Shown: positions 53,665-63,072 of the stretch, one piece after another | How positions within the stretch are numbered: position 1 is the stretch's first letter | Layout of the letters: every line of letters starts with the position of its first letter | Assembly: GCA_030715195.1 (NCBI GenBank) | Contig: JAUYVI010000010.1 | Span: 62,001 to 126,000, forward strand | DNA: 64,000 nt | Origin: Dongia sedimenti | Lineage (GTDB): Bacteria; Pseudomonadota; Alphaproteobacteria; Dongiales; Dongiaceae | Direction: 5' to 3' | Notes under the pieces: model-generated | Told to the model about the DNA's origin: nothing | Database searches by the model: none | The model's input: the letters and a program-made list of their open reading frames with translations, nothing else | Translations under genes and position numbers: made by a program

Positions 53665-54255
53665 TCAGCGCTGCAGGCTGACTTTCGGCGCCGTTTCGAC
53701 CGCGGCGCGCTCGGCCTCGGAGACGCGCCAGAGCTCGGCGTTCTGGAAGCCGAATTTCCCCGCGATCAGGTTGCCAGGGAAGCTCTGCACCGCGGTGTTC
53801 AGGTTGGTCGCCGAGTCATTGTAGAACTGGCGCGCGAAGCCGATCTTGTTCTCGGTAGTGGAGAGCTCTTCCATCAGCTGCTGCACCGACTGGTTGGCCT
53901 TGAGGTCGGGATAGGCCTCGGCCAGCGCGAACATCTTGCCCAATGAAGCCGAGAGCGCGCCTTCGGCCGCGATCATCGCGGCTGTGGCGCCCGTCGCCGG
54001 GGCGCCGGCATTGGCCGAGGCGGCCTTGTTCCTGGCCTCGATCACCTGGCGGAGCGTGTCCTGCTCATGGCCCATATAGCCTTTGACGCTCTCGACCAGG
54101 TTGGGGATGAGGTCGTAGCGGCGTTTCAGCTGGACGTCGATCTGGGCCCAGCCGTTCGCCACCTGCGTGCGCAAGGCGACCAGCCGGTTGTAGGTCATGA
54201 TGACCCAGCCGATGACGAGGACGGCGAGTACGACGATGACGATGAGCGCGGTCAT
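53665..54255 (-). CDS. lemA: LemA family protein
   Basis: 196 residues. A single N-terminal membrane helix (IVIVVLAVLVIGWVIMTYN) is followed by the LemA signature YNRLVALRTQVANGWAQIDV, QLKRRYDLIPNLVESVKGYM and the C-terminal ARQFYNDSATNLNTAVQSFP. Function is not known. The gene commonly accompanies M48 proteases, as here. Confidence 0.93.
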   Translation of the reverse strand: MTALIVIVVLAVLVIGWVIMTYNRLVALRTQVANGWAQIDVQLKRRYDLIPNLVESVKGYMGHEQDTLRQVIEARNKAASANAGAPATGATAAMIAAEGALSASLGKMFALAEAYPDLKANQSVQQLMEELSTTENKIGFARQFYNDSATNLNTAVQSFPGNLIAGKFGFQNAELWRVSEAERAAVETAPKVSLQR

Positions 54256-54439
54256 GGCGGTTCCCCTGTGGCATCCCCGGACGCCAGGGTGCCGGAAAGC
54301 GGTCGCGGCGGCAAGGCGGGCGGTTCAACTTACGAAACCGTCACCCGCAGGTCTGGTGCGGGAGTTTCGCTTGGAGAAAGATGCCCGGGTCGAGCCCGGG
54401 CATGACGGACTCCCTTGCCCGGGGATGACGGCTGTTCAA

Positions 54440-55669
54440 CTAGTCGTTGGCGCGGATGAAGTCGCGGACCAGCGGGAAGACCTGGCCTTCCCAGCGCTTG
54501 CCGCTGAACACGCCGTAATGGCCGGCGCCGGGTTGCAGGTGGTGGCGCTTCATATAGGGCTTGAGGCCGGGCAGCAGGTCGTGCGCCGCCACCGTCTGGC
54601 CGACCGGGCAGATGTCGTCGCGCTCGCCTTCGACGGTGAGCAAAGCGGTGCGGCGGATCGTGGCCGGGTTCACCGGCTTGCCCTTGTAGGTCAGGGTGCC
54701 GCGCGCGAGCGCATGCTCCTGGAACACCGTGCGCACGGTCTCGAGATAGAACTCCGCGGGGAGGTCCGAGACCGAGAGATATTCGTCGTAGAACGCCTTG
54801 ATCGTGTCCGCCTTCTTCCAGTCGCCCTTGGCGAGGCTGTTGAAGAGATCGGTGTGGGCGCTGATGTGGCGTTCCATGTTCATCGACATGAAGGACATCA
54901 GCTGTACAAAGCCCGGATAGACCTTCCGCCGCGCGCCCGGATAGCGATAGGGCACGTCGGCGATCAGGTGGCGCTCGAACCAGTCGATCGACTTGCTGCA
55001 GGCCATCTCGTTGACCTTGCCGGGATTGATCCGGGTGTCGATCGGCCCGGCCATCAGGGTCATGCTGCGCGGCTGCGCCCGGTTCTTCTGCTCCGCCATC
55101 ACCGCGACCGCGGCCAGGGTCTGCACACAGGGCTGACAGACTGCGATTACATGCGCCGGGCCGATCTCTTCGAGAAAGGAGATCAGGTGCTCGACATATT
55201 CATCGAGGCCGAAGCGGCCGTGATCCAGCGGGACATCGCGCGCATTGTGCCAGTCGGTGAGATAGACGTCGTGCTCCGGCAGCAGCGTCTTCACCGTCCC
55301 GCGCAGCAAGGTCGCGAAATGTCCCGACATCGGCGCCACCAGCAGCACCTTGGGCTGCACGGTTTCGATCGGTTTCCTGAAGTGCAGCAGGGTGGCGAAG
55401 GGCGTGCGCAGCAGCGCCTCTTCCGTCACCGGCACCTCGCGGTTGCCGACCGGGACCGTGTGGATGTCGAAGCCGGGGCGCTTGTGGCTCATGCCGCTGC
55501 GCGCCACGATCTGGCAACCGGCCCAGAAGCTGCGGAGCCAGGTCGCCTGGCCGCCGCCATCCTCGATATGGCCCGGGGCCAGCTGCGGCAATGCGTCCGC
55601 CATGCTCCGCGCCAGGGCCCGGAACGGGTCCAGCAGGTCGTTGGACGCTTGATAACTCATATAAATCAT
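54440..55669 (-). CDS. phaZ: Intracellular polyhydroxyalkanoate depolymerase (PhaZ)
   Basis: 409 residues from ATG 55669. It has an alpha/beta-hydrolase fold with the nucleophile elbow VIAVCQPCVQTLA, where cysteine replaces the usual serine as in PhaZ1-type intracellular depolymerases. Other landmarks are VLLVAPMSGHFATLLRGTV, DVYLTDWHNARDVPL, the acid in VEGERDDICPVGQT and the histidine in QPGAGHYGVFSGKRW. It breaks down stored polyhydroxybutyrate. Its length matches the family. Confidence 0.92.
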   Translation of the reverse strand: MIYMSYQASNDLLDPFRALARSMADALPQLAPGHIEDGGGQATWLRSFWAGCQIVARSGMSHKRPGFDIHTVPVGNREVPVTEEALLRTPFATLLHFRKPIETVQPKVLLVAPMSGHFATLLRGTVKTLLPEHDVYLTDWHNARDVPLDHGRFGLDEYVEHLISFLEEIGPAHVIAVCQPCVQTLAAVAVMAEQKNRAQPRSMTLMAGPIDTRINPGKVNEMACSKSIDWFERHLIADVPYRYPGARRKVYPGFVQLMSFMSMNMERHISAHTDLFNSLAKGDWKKADTIKAFYDEYLSVSDLPAEFYLETVRTVFQEHALARGTLTYKGKPVNPATIRRTALLTVEGERDDICPVGQTVAAHDLLPGLKPYMKRHHLQPGAGHYGVFSGKRWEGQVFPLVRDFIRAND

Positions 55670-55810
55670 AGGCTTCCGTCCCGGTTCGGGAGCCAGCCGC
55701 AACCCCAACGGCCGCGAATCCCAATCCGTTAACACGAAGCCTAGTGCATTTGTTGCTGCACTGCGAGAAGCTATTCCGGGCATCGTGATTAAGGATGAAT
55801 CGGGGAACGT

Positions 55811-56464
55811 ATGACCGCGACGCTGACCATCAGCAGCAAGAACTACTCTTCCTGGTCCCTGCGGGGCTGGCTGCTCTGCCGGCTGGCGGGGCTGGAGTTC
55901 GAGGAGGACCGGACGCCGGCCAGCGATCCGGCCACCCGGGCGGAGCTGCTGCTGCTCTCGCCCTCCTTCCTGGTGCCGGCGCTGGAACATGACGGGATCA
56001 AGGTCTGGGACACCCTGGCGATCGCCGAATACCTCAACGAAACCTTCCCGCAAGCCGGCCTGCTGCCCGGCGACCGCAAGGCGCGCGCCCATTGCCGCTC
56101 GATCTGCGGCGAGATGCATTCCGGCTTCGTCAACCTCCGATCCTCGCTGCCGATGAACCTCAAGGCGCGGCATCCGGACTTCAAGGTCTGGGCCGGCGCG
56201 CAAGGCGACATCGACCGGGTGAAGACGATCTGGCGCGATTGCCTGCAAACCTATGGCGGGCCGTATCTGTTCGGCACGCGGCTGACCGTGGCCGATGCGA
56301 TGTACGCGCCGGTCTGCGCACGCTTCCACACCTATGATGTGAAGCTCGACGCGGCCTGCGCCGACTACGCCGCGCGCATCCTGGCGCTGCCGCAGATGGT
56401 GGAGTGGACCGAAGCCGCCGGGAACGAGCCGGAAGAGGTGCAGGAGCTGGAAGTTGAGTTTTAG
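55811..56464 (+). CDS. Glutathione S-transferase family protein
   Basis: 217 residues. It has an N-terminal thioredoxin-like domain with the active-site SSKNYSSWSLRGWLL and LVPALEHDGIKVWDTLAIAE, the cis-proline and glutathione gamma-glutamyl site. A helical C-terminal domain follows, ending near LFGTRLTVADAMYAPVCARF, the conserved N-capping motif. The substrate is unknown. Confidence 0.9.
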   Translation: MTATLTISSKNYSSWSLRGWLLCRLAGLEFEEDRTPASDPATRAELLLLSPSFLVPALEHDGIKVWDTLAIAEYLNETFPQAGLLPGDRKARAHCRSICGEMHSGFVNLRSSLPMNLKARHPDFKVWAGAQGDIDRVKTIWRDCLQTYGGPYLFGTRLTVADAMYAPVCARFHTYDVKLDAACADYAARILALPQMVEWTEAAGNEPEEVQELEVEF

Positions 56465-56500
56465 GACTCCGCCATCACCTCACTCTCGCATCGCACCCCT

Positions 56501-56968
56501 ATGAAATTCCGCATCATCGCCGTCGGGCGCATCAAGGCCGGGCCGGAGCAGGCGCTCTACGAGCATTACGCCGCTCGGGTGAAGCCGGCGATCGTGTTGA
56601 AGGAGGTCGAGGAGAAGCGGCCGCTCTCCTCCGCCGAGTTGAAGGCGCGCGAGGCGGAGCTGCTGCTGGCGGCCCTCGACGAAAGCAAGGGCAAGCGCGC
56701 GGTGGTCGTGCTCGACGAGCGCGGCAAGACCCTCGGCAGCCGCGACTTCGCGGCGCGGCTGCAGCGCTTCGAGGATGAGGGCGCCGGCGAGATCGCCTTC
56801 CTGATCGGCGGCGCGGATGGGCATGGCGAGGCGGTGCTCGCCCGCGCCGACCTCAAGCTTTCGCTGGGCGCGATGACCTGGCCGCACATGATGGTCCGCG
56901 CCATGCTGGCCGAACAGCTCTACCGCGCCCAGGCGATCCTCGCCGGACACCCCTACCACCGGGACTGA
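56501..56968 (+). CDS. rlmH: 23S rRNA (pseudouridine1915-N3)-methyltransferase
   Basis: 155 residues, the standard length. It is a SPOUT methyltransferase with KFRIIAVGRIKAGPEQALYE at the start, VVLDERGKTLGSRDFAARLQ, IAFLIGGADGHGEAV and the C-terminal LSLGAMTWPHMMVRAMLAEQ, YRAQAILAGHPYHRD. It methylates helix 69 of 23S rRNA. It stands upstream of gpmI in the same direction. Confidence 0.97.
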   Translation: MKFRIIAVGRIKAGPEQALYEHYAARVKPAIVLKEVEEKRPLSSAELKAREAELLLAALDESKGKRAVVVLDERGKTLGSRDFAARLQRFEDEGAGEIAFLIGGADGHGEAVLARADLKLSLGAMTWPHMMVRAMLAEQLYRAQAILAGHPYHRD

Positions 56969-57110
56969 GCGGCCGCATTTCAGCCGCATTTCCGCAATAT
57001 TTCCGGGCCGATTCAACGGCTTGACGGACCGACAAAGCGCTGGCGAGCGGTCTCGAACCCGGTTATCACTGACACCATATATGTCCTTCCGGATACTACG
57101 AGGCTCCTGC

Positions 57111-58685
57111 ATGCCCGCTCCCCATCGCCCGAAACCCGTCGTGCTCTGCATCCTGGACGGATGGGGCTATCGCGAGGCGACCGACAACAACGCGATCGCG
57201 CTGGCCAAGGGGGTGAACTGGGCGAAGCTGATCAATGAATGCCCCTGGAGCCTGGTCGATGCCTCGGAGCTCCATGTCGGCCTGCCGCACGGGCAGATGG
57301 GCAATTCCGAGGTCGGCCATATGAATCTCGGCGCCGGCCGGGTCGTCATGCAGGACCTGCCGCGGATCGACCTGGCGATCGACGACGGCAGCCTCGCGCA
57401 GAAACCCGAGCTGGCGGCATTCATCGCCAAACTGAAGGCGACCAAGGGTGCCTGCCACATGATGGGCCTGCTCTCGCCGGGCGGCGTGCATTCGCACCAG
57501 GACCAGATGGCGGCGGTGGCGCGCATCATCGCCGATGCCGGCGTTCCCGTGGTCGTGCACGGCTTCACCGACGGGCGCGACACCCCGCCCTCGAGTGCGC
57601 GCGGCTTCGTGGCGGATTTCGAGCAGAAGATCGCCGGACATAAGAACATCAGCTTCGGCACGATCGGCGGGCGCTATTACGGCATGGACCGCGACAAGCG
57701 CTGGGAGCGGGTCGAGCTGGCCTACGACGCCTTCCTCGGCGAATCCGAGTTCAAGGCGCCGACGGCCGATGCCGCCATCGCCGACGGCTATGCGCGCAAG
57801 GAGACCGACGAGTTCATCAAGCCGACGCTGATCGGCGGCTTCACCGGATTCAAGGACGGCGACGGGCTGTTCATGGCGAATTTCCGCGCCGACCGCGCGC
57901 GGCAGATCCTGACCGCGTTGCTCGATCCCGCCTTCAAGGATTTCGCGCGGAAGCGCGTGGTGCAGTTCGGCGCGGTCCTCGGCATGGTCGAATATTCCAG
58001 CGCGCTGGCGAAGCTGATGCCCTGCCTGTTCGCGCCGCAGGAGATGAGCCATACCTTGGGCCAGATCGTCTCGGAAGCCGGGCTGAAGCAGCTGCGCATC
58101 GCCGAGACCGAGAAGTACGCGCATGTGACCTTCTTCTTCAACGGCGGCGAGGAGAGACTCTTCCCCGGCGAGGAGCGGATCCTGGTGCCCTCGCCCAAGG
58201 TCGCGACCTATGACCTGCAGCCGGAAATGTCGGCCTTCGAAGTGACCGACCGGCTGGTGGCGGCGATCGAAGCCGACACGTTCGATCTCATCGTGGTCAA
58301 TTTCGCCAACAGCGACATGGTGGGCCACAGCGGCATTCTCGAAGCCGCCGAGAAGGCGGTGCTGGCGATCGACAAATGCCTGGGCCGCTTGCGGGAAGCG
58401 GTGGAGAAGAAGAACGGCGTTCTGCTGATCACCGCCGATCACGGCAATGCCGAGCAGATGGTCGATCCCGTGACCGGCGCGCCGCACACGGCGCATACGC
58501 TGAACCGCGTGCCCTTCGTCCTGGTCAACGGCCCGGCTTCGAACAAGAAGCTCGCCGACGGCCAGCTCGCCGACGTGGCGCCCACGATCCTGGAGCTGAT
58601 GGGCCTGGAGCAGCCGCGGGAAATGACCGGCCATTCACTGCTCCACGAAACCAAGGACGAGGCGCTCCGCGCCAGTGCTCAATAG
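57111..58685 (+). CDS. gpmI: 2,3-bisphosphoglycerate-independent phosphoglycerate mutase
   Basis: 524 residues. ATG 57111 is preferred, with GAGG upstream. ATG 57081 would add ten residues. It has metal-binding VVLCILDGWGYRE, the phosphoserine site LPHGQMGNSEVGHMNLGAG, HGFTDGRDTPP, NFRADRARQ, VNFANSDMVGHSG and ITADHGNAEQM. It interconverts 3- and 2-phosphoglycerate in glycolysis using manganese. Its end overlaps the next gene by 11 bases. Confidence 0.97.
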   Translation: MPAPHRPKPVVLCILDGWGYREATDNNAIALAKGVNWAKLINECPWSLVDASELHVGLPHGQMGNSEVGHMNLGAGRVVMQDLPRIDLAIDDGSLAQKPELAAFIAKLKATKGACHMMGLLSPGGVHSHQDQMAAVARIIADAGVPVVVHGFTDGRDTPPSSARGFVADFEQKIAGHKNISFGTIGGRYYGMDRDKRWERVELAYDAFLGESEFKAPTADAAIADGYARKETDEFIKPTLIGGFTGFKDGDGLFMANFRADRARQILTALLDPAFKDFARKRVVQFGAVLGMVEYSSALAKLMPCLFAPQEMSHTLGQIVSEAGLKQLRIAETEKYAHVTFFFNGGEERLFPGEERILVPSPKVATYDLQPEMSAFEVTDRLVAAIEADTFDLIVVNFANSDMVGHSGILEAAEKAVLAIDKCLGRLREAVEKKNGVLLITADHGNAEQMVDPVTGAPHTAHTLNRVPFVLVNGPASNKKLADGQLADVAPTILELMGLEQPREMTGHSLLHETKDEALRASAQ

Positions 58686-59994
58686 ACAACGCGCTCTCCT
58701 TCTCGTGACGGCGCTGAGCGGCGTGCTCGGCGCGGCGGCGCATGCGCAGACGACACCGACGCCGAAGGAGCTCGACGCGATCCAGAAGCAGATCGAGCAG
58801 AGCAAGGCGCAGCAGGAAGAGCTGAAGGCCAAGGCCGAGGCGCTCGACAAGGAGATCGCCGGCCTGCAGGCCGCGGCGGTCAAGGCCGCGCATGAGGTGC
58901 AGGACACCGAGAGCCAAGTGACCGAGCTCGAGGACACGCTGGCGGCGCTGTCGGACGAGGAGCAGGAGAAGTCCACGGCGCTCGAGGCCGAGCGCGCGCG
59001 GCTGACCCAGGCGGTGCTGGCTTTGCAGCGGCTCTCGACCCAGCCGCGCGAGGCGCTGCTGTTCTCCTCCGAGACGCCGATCGACGCCGCGCGCAGCGCG
59101 CGGCTGCTCGGGATCATCACGCCGGAGCTCGACGCCCGGGCGCGGTCGCTGCAGAGCGACTTGAACGAGCTCCACGAGATGCGCGAGCAGATGGCGCAGG
59201 AGCGCGACCAGCTCGCCAAGGCTGTCACCAAGCTTGCAAAGGAAAACGATCGGCTCTCGGATCTGATCCGCAAGAAGGGCCAGGCGCAGAAATCGACCCT
59301 GGCCGAGAGCGCCTCGGCCCAGAGCAAGCTGGAGAAACTCGCCGGGCAGGCCAAAAATCTCCAAGATTTGATCGACCGGCTGAACAAGGCCAAGGCCGAG
59401 ACCGGCCCGGCCGCGGCGCCCGCTCCGGCCAACCAGCAGGTCGCCTCCGCCGCGGCACCCGGCAATGCCGCCACGGCCGCGCAGCGCATGCAGCAGCCGG
59501 CCAATTTCCGCAATTTCCCGGATGCCGGGCGGATCGAGGCCAAGAATCCGATTTTCGCGCCCGCGCGCGGGCGAATTATGACCCATTTCGGCGATCCCAC
59601 GGATACCGGGGGCCAGTCCAAGGGTTTGGTGCTGGAGACCCGGCCGGGGGCCCAGATCGTGGCGCCGTTCGACGGGCGCATCGCCTTCGAAGGACCGTTC
59701 CGCTCCTATGGCCAAATATTGATCATTGAACACGGCGGCGGGTATCATACTGTGCTCGCCGGATTGGACCGGGTCGATGCCGTGGTCGGCCAGTGGCTGC
59801 TCGCCGGCGAACCGGTGGGCTCCATGGCCCCGGTCGGTGCGCCGCTGTATGCACTGAAAAGTGCAGAAGGGGGCAGCGGAGACATATCGCCGGCAGGTCG
59901 CCCGAAACTCTATCTGGAGCTGCGCCGGAACGGACAGCCGGTTGATCCCGTTCCCTGGTTCGGCGCCGCCGTTACACAAGCCGTCAACAAATAA
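58675..59994 (+). CDS. EnvC-like murein hydrolase activator
   Basis: 439 residues from a GTG inside the end of gpmI. A signal peptide (residues 1-24, ending AAAHAQ) leads to a long coiled coil over about residues 30-250 (IQKQIEQSKAQQEELKAKAE). The C-terminal LytM/M23 domain is GRIMTHFGDPTD, AQIVAPFDGRIAFEGPFRSY, IIEHGGGYHTVLAGLD. The first histidine-aspartate pair of active M23 peptidases is not preserved around SKGLVLE, as in EnvC and NlpD-type activators. It would act in the periplasm to switch on amidases at the division site. Confidence 0.88.
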   Translation: MLNRQRALLLVTALSGVLGAAAHAQTTPTPKELDAIQKQIEQSKAQQEELKAKAEALDKEIAGLQAAAVKAAHEVQDTESQVTELEDTLAALSDEEQEKSTALEAERARLTQAVLALQRLSTQPREALLFSSETPIDAARSARLLGIITPELDARARSLQSDLNELHEMREQMAQERDQLAKAVTKLAKENDRLSDLIRKKGQAQKSTLAESASAQSKLEKLAGQAKNLQDLIDRLNKAKAETGPAAAPAPANQQVASAAAPGNAATAAQRMQQPANFRNFPDAGRIEAKNPIFAPARGRIMTHFGDPTDTGGQSKGLVLETRPGAQIVAPFDGRIAFEGPFRSYGQILIIEHGGGYHTVLAGLDRVDAVVGQWLLAGEPVGSMAPVGAPLYALKSAEGGSGDISPAGRPKLYLELRRNGQPVDPVPWFGAAVTQAVNK

Positions 59995-60008
59995 AGGTCA
60001 ATGATCCG

Positions 60009-61472
60009 ATGTTCCGCACTTCGCTCTTAGCCACCGCTGCATTGATCGGCGGCGTGGCGATCGGTGCCTTCGCCCTTCGCCCGGACCTGGTCTCGGCCCA
60101 ATCCGTCACCGCCGAGAAGTCGGACGGCGACACCAATACCTACGAGCAGCTGAATCTGTTCGGCGAAGTGTTCGAGCGCATCCGCTCGAGCTATGTCGAG
60201 CCGGTGAAGGACGACGCGCTGGTCGAGAGCGCCATCAACGGCATGCTCTCGGGCCTCGATCCGCACTCCTCCTACATGAACGCCAAGGATTACGGCGACA
60301 TGCAGATCCAGACCAAGGGTGAGTTCGGCGGCCTCGGCATCGAGGTCACCATGCAGGACGGCCTGATCAAGGTGGTGTCGCCGATGGACGACACGCCGGC
60401 CGCCAAGGCCGGCATGCAGCCGAACGACCTCATCTCGCATATCGACGGCGACCCGGTGCTGGGCCTCAGCCTCAACCAGGCGGTGGACAAGATGCGCGGC
60501 GAGATCGGCTCGTCGATCACGCTGACCGTGATCCGCGGCAACCAGGATCCGTTCGACGTCACCATGAAGCGCGCGGTCATCACCTTGAAGTCGGTGCGCT
60601 GGGAGATGGAGCCGAACAACATCGGCTATGTCCGCATCACCAGCTTCAGCGAGCAGACCGACAGCGGGCTGAAGAGCGCCATCGCCGCGATCAAGACCGC
60701 TTCCAAGGGCAACCTGACCGGCCTGGTGCTGGACCTGCGCAACAACCCCGGCGGCCTGCTCGACCAGGCGATCGCGGTGTCCGACGATTTCCTCGACAAG
60801 GGCGAGATCGTCTCGACCCGCGGCCGCAATCCCGATGACGGCCAGCGCTGGAACGCCGAAGGCGGCGACCTGCTGGAAGGCAAGCCGGTGATCGTGCTGA
60901 TCAACGGCGGCTCCGCCTCGGCCTCGGAGATCGTCTCCGGCGCGCTGCAGGACCATCACCGCGCGATCCTGATGGGCACCCGGTCGTTCGGCAAAGGCTC
61001 GGTGCAGTCGATCATCCCGATCCCGAACCACGGCGCCATCCGCCTCACCACGGCGCGCTACTACACGCCCAGCGGCCGCTCGATCCAGGCCAAGGGCATC
61101 GATCCCGATATCGTCGTCGAGCCGGCGAAGATCGAGACCCAGGACGACAACGGCAAGCATGAGGCGGATCTCCGCGGCGCGCTCGCCAATCCGGACGACG
61201 CGCAGAAGAAGGCGCCGGAGATCAACAACCAGCCGGCCAATCCGCAGCCGGGCGGCGAGAACCAGGACGGCGCCCAGCCCGAGAGCAAGAAGGACGCGCC
61301 GCCGGCCAACACCCAGCCGGGCACCAATATCGACCAGTCGCAGCAGAAGCCCCATGTCGGATCGGAGAAGATCGCGATCACCGATCCGGAGAAGGACTAT
61401 CAGCTCGCGCGCGCGCTCGACCTGCTCCAGGGCCTGGCCCTGGTGAAGACCGGCGAGGCCTCGGCGAACTAA
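60009..61472 (+). CDS. ctpA: Carboxyl-terminal processing protease (S41)
   Basis: 487 residues. It has a signal peptide or anchor (LLATAALIGGVAIGAFALRP), a PDZ domain at about residues 95-180 (GLGIEVTMQDGLIKVVSPMD), and the catalytic serine in INGGSASASEIVSGAL (about residue 303) with the lysine in TRSFGKGSVQS (about residue 328). The C-terminal 100 residues are a proline/glutamine-rich tail (PANPQPGGENQDGAQPESKK) absent from short CtpA proteins. It trims or degrades envelope proteins and lies directly after the EnvC-like gene. Confidence 0.95.
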   Translation: MFRTSLLATAALIGGVAIGAFALRPDLVSAQSVTAEKSDGDTNTYEQLNLFGEVFERIRSSYVEPVKDDALVESAINGMLSGLDPHSSYMNAKDYGDMQIQTKGEFGGLGIEVTMQDGLIKVVSPMDDTPAAKAGMQPNDLISHIDGDPVLGLSLNQAVDKMRGEIGSSITLTVIRGNQDPFDVTMKRAVITLKSVRWEMEPNNIGYVRITSFSEQTDSGLKSAIAAIKTASKGNLTGLVLDLRNNPGGLLDQAIAVSDDFLDKGEIVSTRGRNPDDGQRWNAEGGDLLEGKPVIVLINGGSASASEIVSGALQDHHRAILMGTRSFGKGSVQSIIPIPNHGAIRLTTARYYTPSGRSIQAKGIDPDIVVEPAKIETQDDNGKHEADLRGALANPDDAQKKAPEINNQPANPQPGGENQDGAQPESKKDAPPANTQPGTNIDQSQQKPHVGSEKIAITDPEKDYQLARALDLLQGLALVKTGEASAN

Positions 61473-61479
61473 GACGCAA

Positions 61480-61504
61480 GCCGGGCGGATCGGCTCCGCC
61501 CGGC
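61480..61504 (+). terminator. Strong hairpin after ctpA (no T run)
   Basis: A perfect ten-base stem, GCCGGGCGGA and its complement, around a five-base loop TCGGC starts eight bases after the ctpA stop and ends ten bases before the next start. The absence of a T run argues against full intrinsic termination. It may attenuate or stabilise the mRNA. Confidence 0.45.
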
Positions 61505-61514
61505 CGCCTCCCGC

Positions 61515-62567
61515 ATGCGACACGAGAGAGAACGAGAATCCGGAATCGGCCGCTGGCTTCTGTTGGCGGCCGTTCTTCTGATTGCTGGCGCCGGCGCCGG
61601 CCTCTATTTCGCCGGCGACCGGGTTTCCGAGCAACTCCATCTCTGGCTCGCCAGCAGCGGCGGCGGCGATCTCGCCGCGGTCCCGCAGCCGCGCACCGCC
61701 ACGCCGTCGGCGGATCCTTCCGCTCTGACCGAGATGCCGGCGCTGGCGACCACCGCCGGCGCCACGCCGGAGAGCTGGCCGGATCTCTCCCCCGCCGACC
61801 TGCTGGCCCAGACCGCCGCGCTCGGTGAGCGGTCGCTGAAGGACACCGCTTTCGATCAGCCGCCCTGGCGCCGCTTCGCCCGGCCGTTCACGGCACCGGA
61901 GGGAAGGCCGCGGCTCGGGCTGCTGGTCACCGGGCTCGGCATCGATCGCGCGGTGACTGCGGCGGCGATCGCCGGCCTGCCGCCCGACGTCTCGCTGAGC
62001 TTCGACCCCTATGCGGCGGATCTCGCCGACTGGATCGCCGCCGCCCGCGCGTTCGGCCATGAGGCGCTGGTCGACCTGCCGCTGCAATCCAAGGACAAGC
62101 ACGCGCTCGGGGCCAGCGGCCTGCTGATCGGGTTGAATGCGGACGAAACGGCGCGCCGGATCGGTGCGATCACGGACTCCGCGCCGTCGGTGCTCGGCTT
62201 CGCCGGAGCAGGCGGCGACGCGCTGCTGCTGGACGACACGGCGGCCGGCATGGTGACGGATGAGATCGCGCGGCTGGGCCTCGCCTTCATCGACGCCAGC
62301 GGCGAGCCGATGAGCCTGGCCCTGCCGGCGGCGAAGCAAAGCGATCTCGCCGCGGCGCGCGGCGATGTCATCCTCGATGCGCGCCCGTCCCGCACCGCGA
62401 TCACGGAACGACTTGCGGCGGCGGCCGAGGTCGCGCAAGAACAAGGGCGCGCGCTGGCGGTGGCGCGGGCCACCCCCGTGACGATCACGGTGCTGGCGGA
62501 TTGGCTGCGCCGGCTCGACGACCGGGGACCGGTCCCGGCGCCGGCCAGCGCTTTGTTGCAGAGATGA
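61515..62567 (+). CDS. Divergent polysaccharide deacetylase family protein
   Basis: 350 residues. An N-terminal membrane anchor (WLLLAAVLLIAGAGAGLYFA) is followed by a proline/alanine-rich linker and then a divergent NodB-like fold: RPRLGLLVTGLGIDRAVTAA, LPPDVSLSFDPYAADLADWI, GHEALVDLPLQSKD, LGFAGAGGDALLLDDTAAGM. Catalytic residues of true deacetylases are not evident. The family typically sits between ctpA and rppH in alphaproteobacteria and may act in the envelope. Confidence 0.87.
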   Translation: MRHERERESGIGRWLLLAAVLLIAGAGAGLYFAGDRVSEQLHLWLASSGGGDLAAVPQPRTATPSADPSALTEMPALATTAGATPESWPDLSPADLLAQTAALGERSLKDTAFDQPPWRRFARPFTAPEGRPRLGLLVTGLGIDRAVTAAAIAGLPPDVSLSFDPYAADLADWIAAARAFGHEALVDLPLQSKDKHALGASGLLIGLNADETARRIGAITDSAPSVLGFAGAGGDALLLDDTAAGMVTDEIARLGLAFIDASGEPMSLALPAAKQSDLAAARGDVILDARPSRTAITERLAAAAEVAQEQGRALAVARATPVTITVLADWLRRLDDRGPVPAPASALLQR

Positions 62568-62568
62568 G

Positions 62569-63072
62569 ATGATGGGCAAGGACAAAGCGAAGAAGAAGAC
62601 CAAAGATGGCGCTGCGCTGCCCTATCGGCGTGGCGTCGGCATCGCGCTGTTCAACCGCACGGGCCAGGTCTTTGTCGCGCAACGGCTCGACAGCCCCGGC
62701 CCCGCCTGGCAGATGCCCCAAGGCGGCATCGACAAGGGCGAGGCGCCGCTCGACGCCGCCTGGCGCGAGCTGCAGGAGGAGACCGGCGTCACCAGCGCCG
62801 CGCTGCTGGCGGAAAGCAAAGGGTGGCTGAGCTACGATCTGCCACCGGAGCTCGCCGCGACACTGTGGAAGGGCAAGTATCGCGGCCAGGAGCAGAAATG
62901 GTACGCCTTCCGCTTCACCGGCGACGAAAGCGAGATCGACATCGAAGGCGAGCATCCGGAATTCTCGGCCTGGAAATGGGTCGACTTCCGCCAGGTGCCG
63001 AACCTGATCGTCCCGTTCAAGCGCGTGCTTTATGACAAGGTCGTGCTGGAGTTCGGGCACCTGGCTTCATAG
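62569..63072 (+). CDS. rppH: RNA pyrophosphohydrolase
   Basis: 167 residues. ATG 62569 or 62572 is the start, with GAGATGAG upstream. It has the full Nudix box (residues 51-73: GGIDKGEAP, then the RELQEETG core), preceded by YRRGVGIALFNRTGQVFVAQ and followed by KYRGQEQKWYAFRF, the RppH-type motif. It removes pyrophosphate from 5' ends of mRNA to start decay, and may also hydrolyse dinucleoside polyphosphates. Confidence 0.95.
   Translation: MMGKDKAKKKTKDGAALPYRRGVGIALFNRTGQVFVAQRLDSPGPAWQMPQGGIDKGEAPLDAAWRELQEETGVTSAALLAESKGWLSYDLPPELAATLWKGKYRGQEQKWYAFRFTGDESEIDIEGEHPEFSAWKWVDFRQVPNLIVPFKRVLYDKVVLEFGHLAS

Noticed and set aside
54440..56329. A 629-codon minus-strand frame
   Set aside because: The N-terminal extension is antisense to the GST gene. 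PhaZ starts at 55669.
57096..58634. A 512-codon minus-strand frame
   Set aside because: Antisense to gpmI, which has all its catalytic motifs. The high GC keeps the opposite frame open.
60027..62603. An 858-codon minus-strand frame
   Set aside because: Antisense to ctpA and the deacetylase-like gene. The translation is low-complexity arginine-rich.
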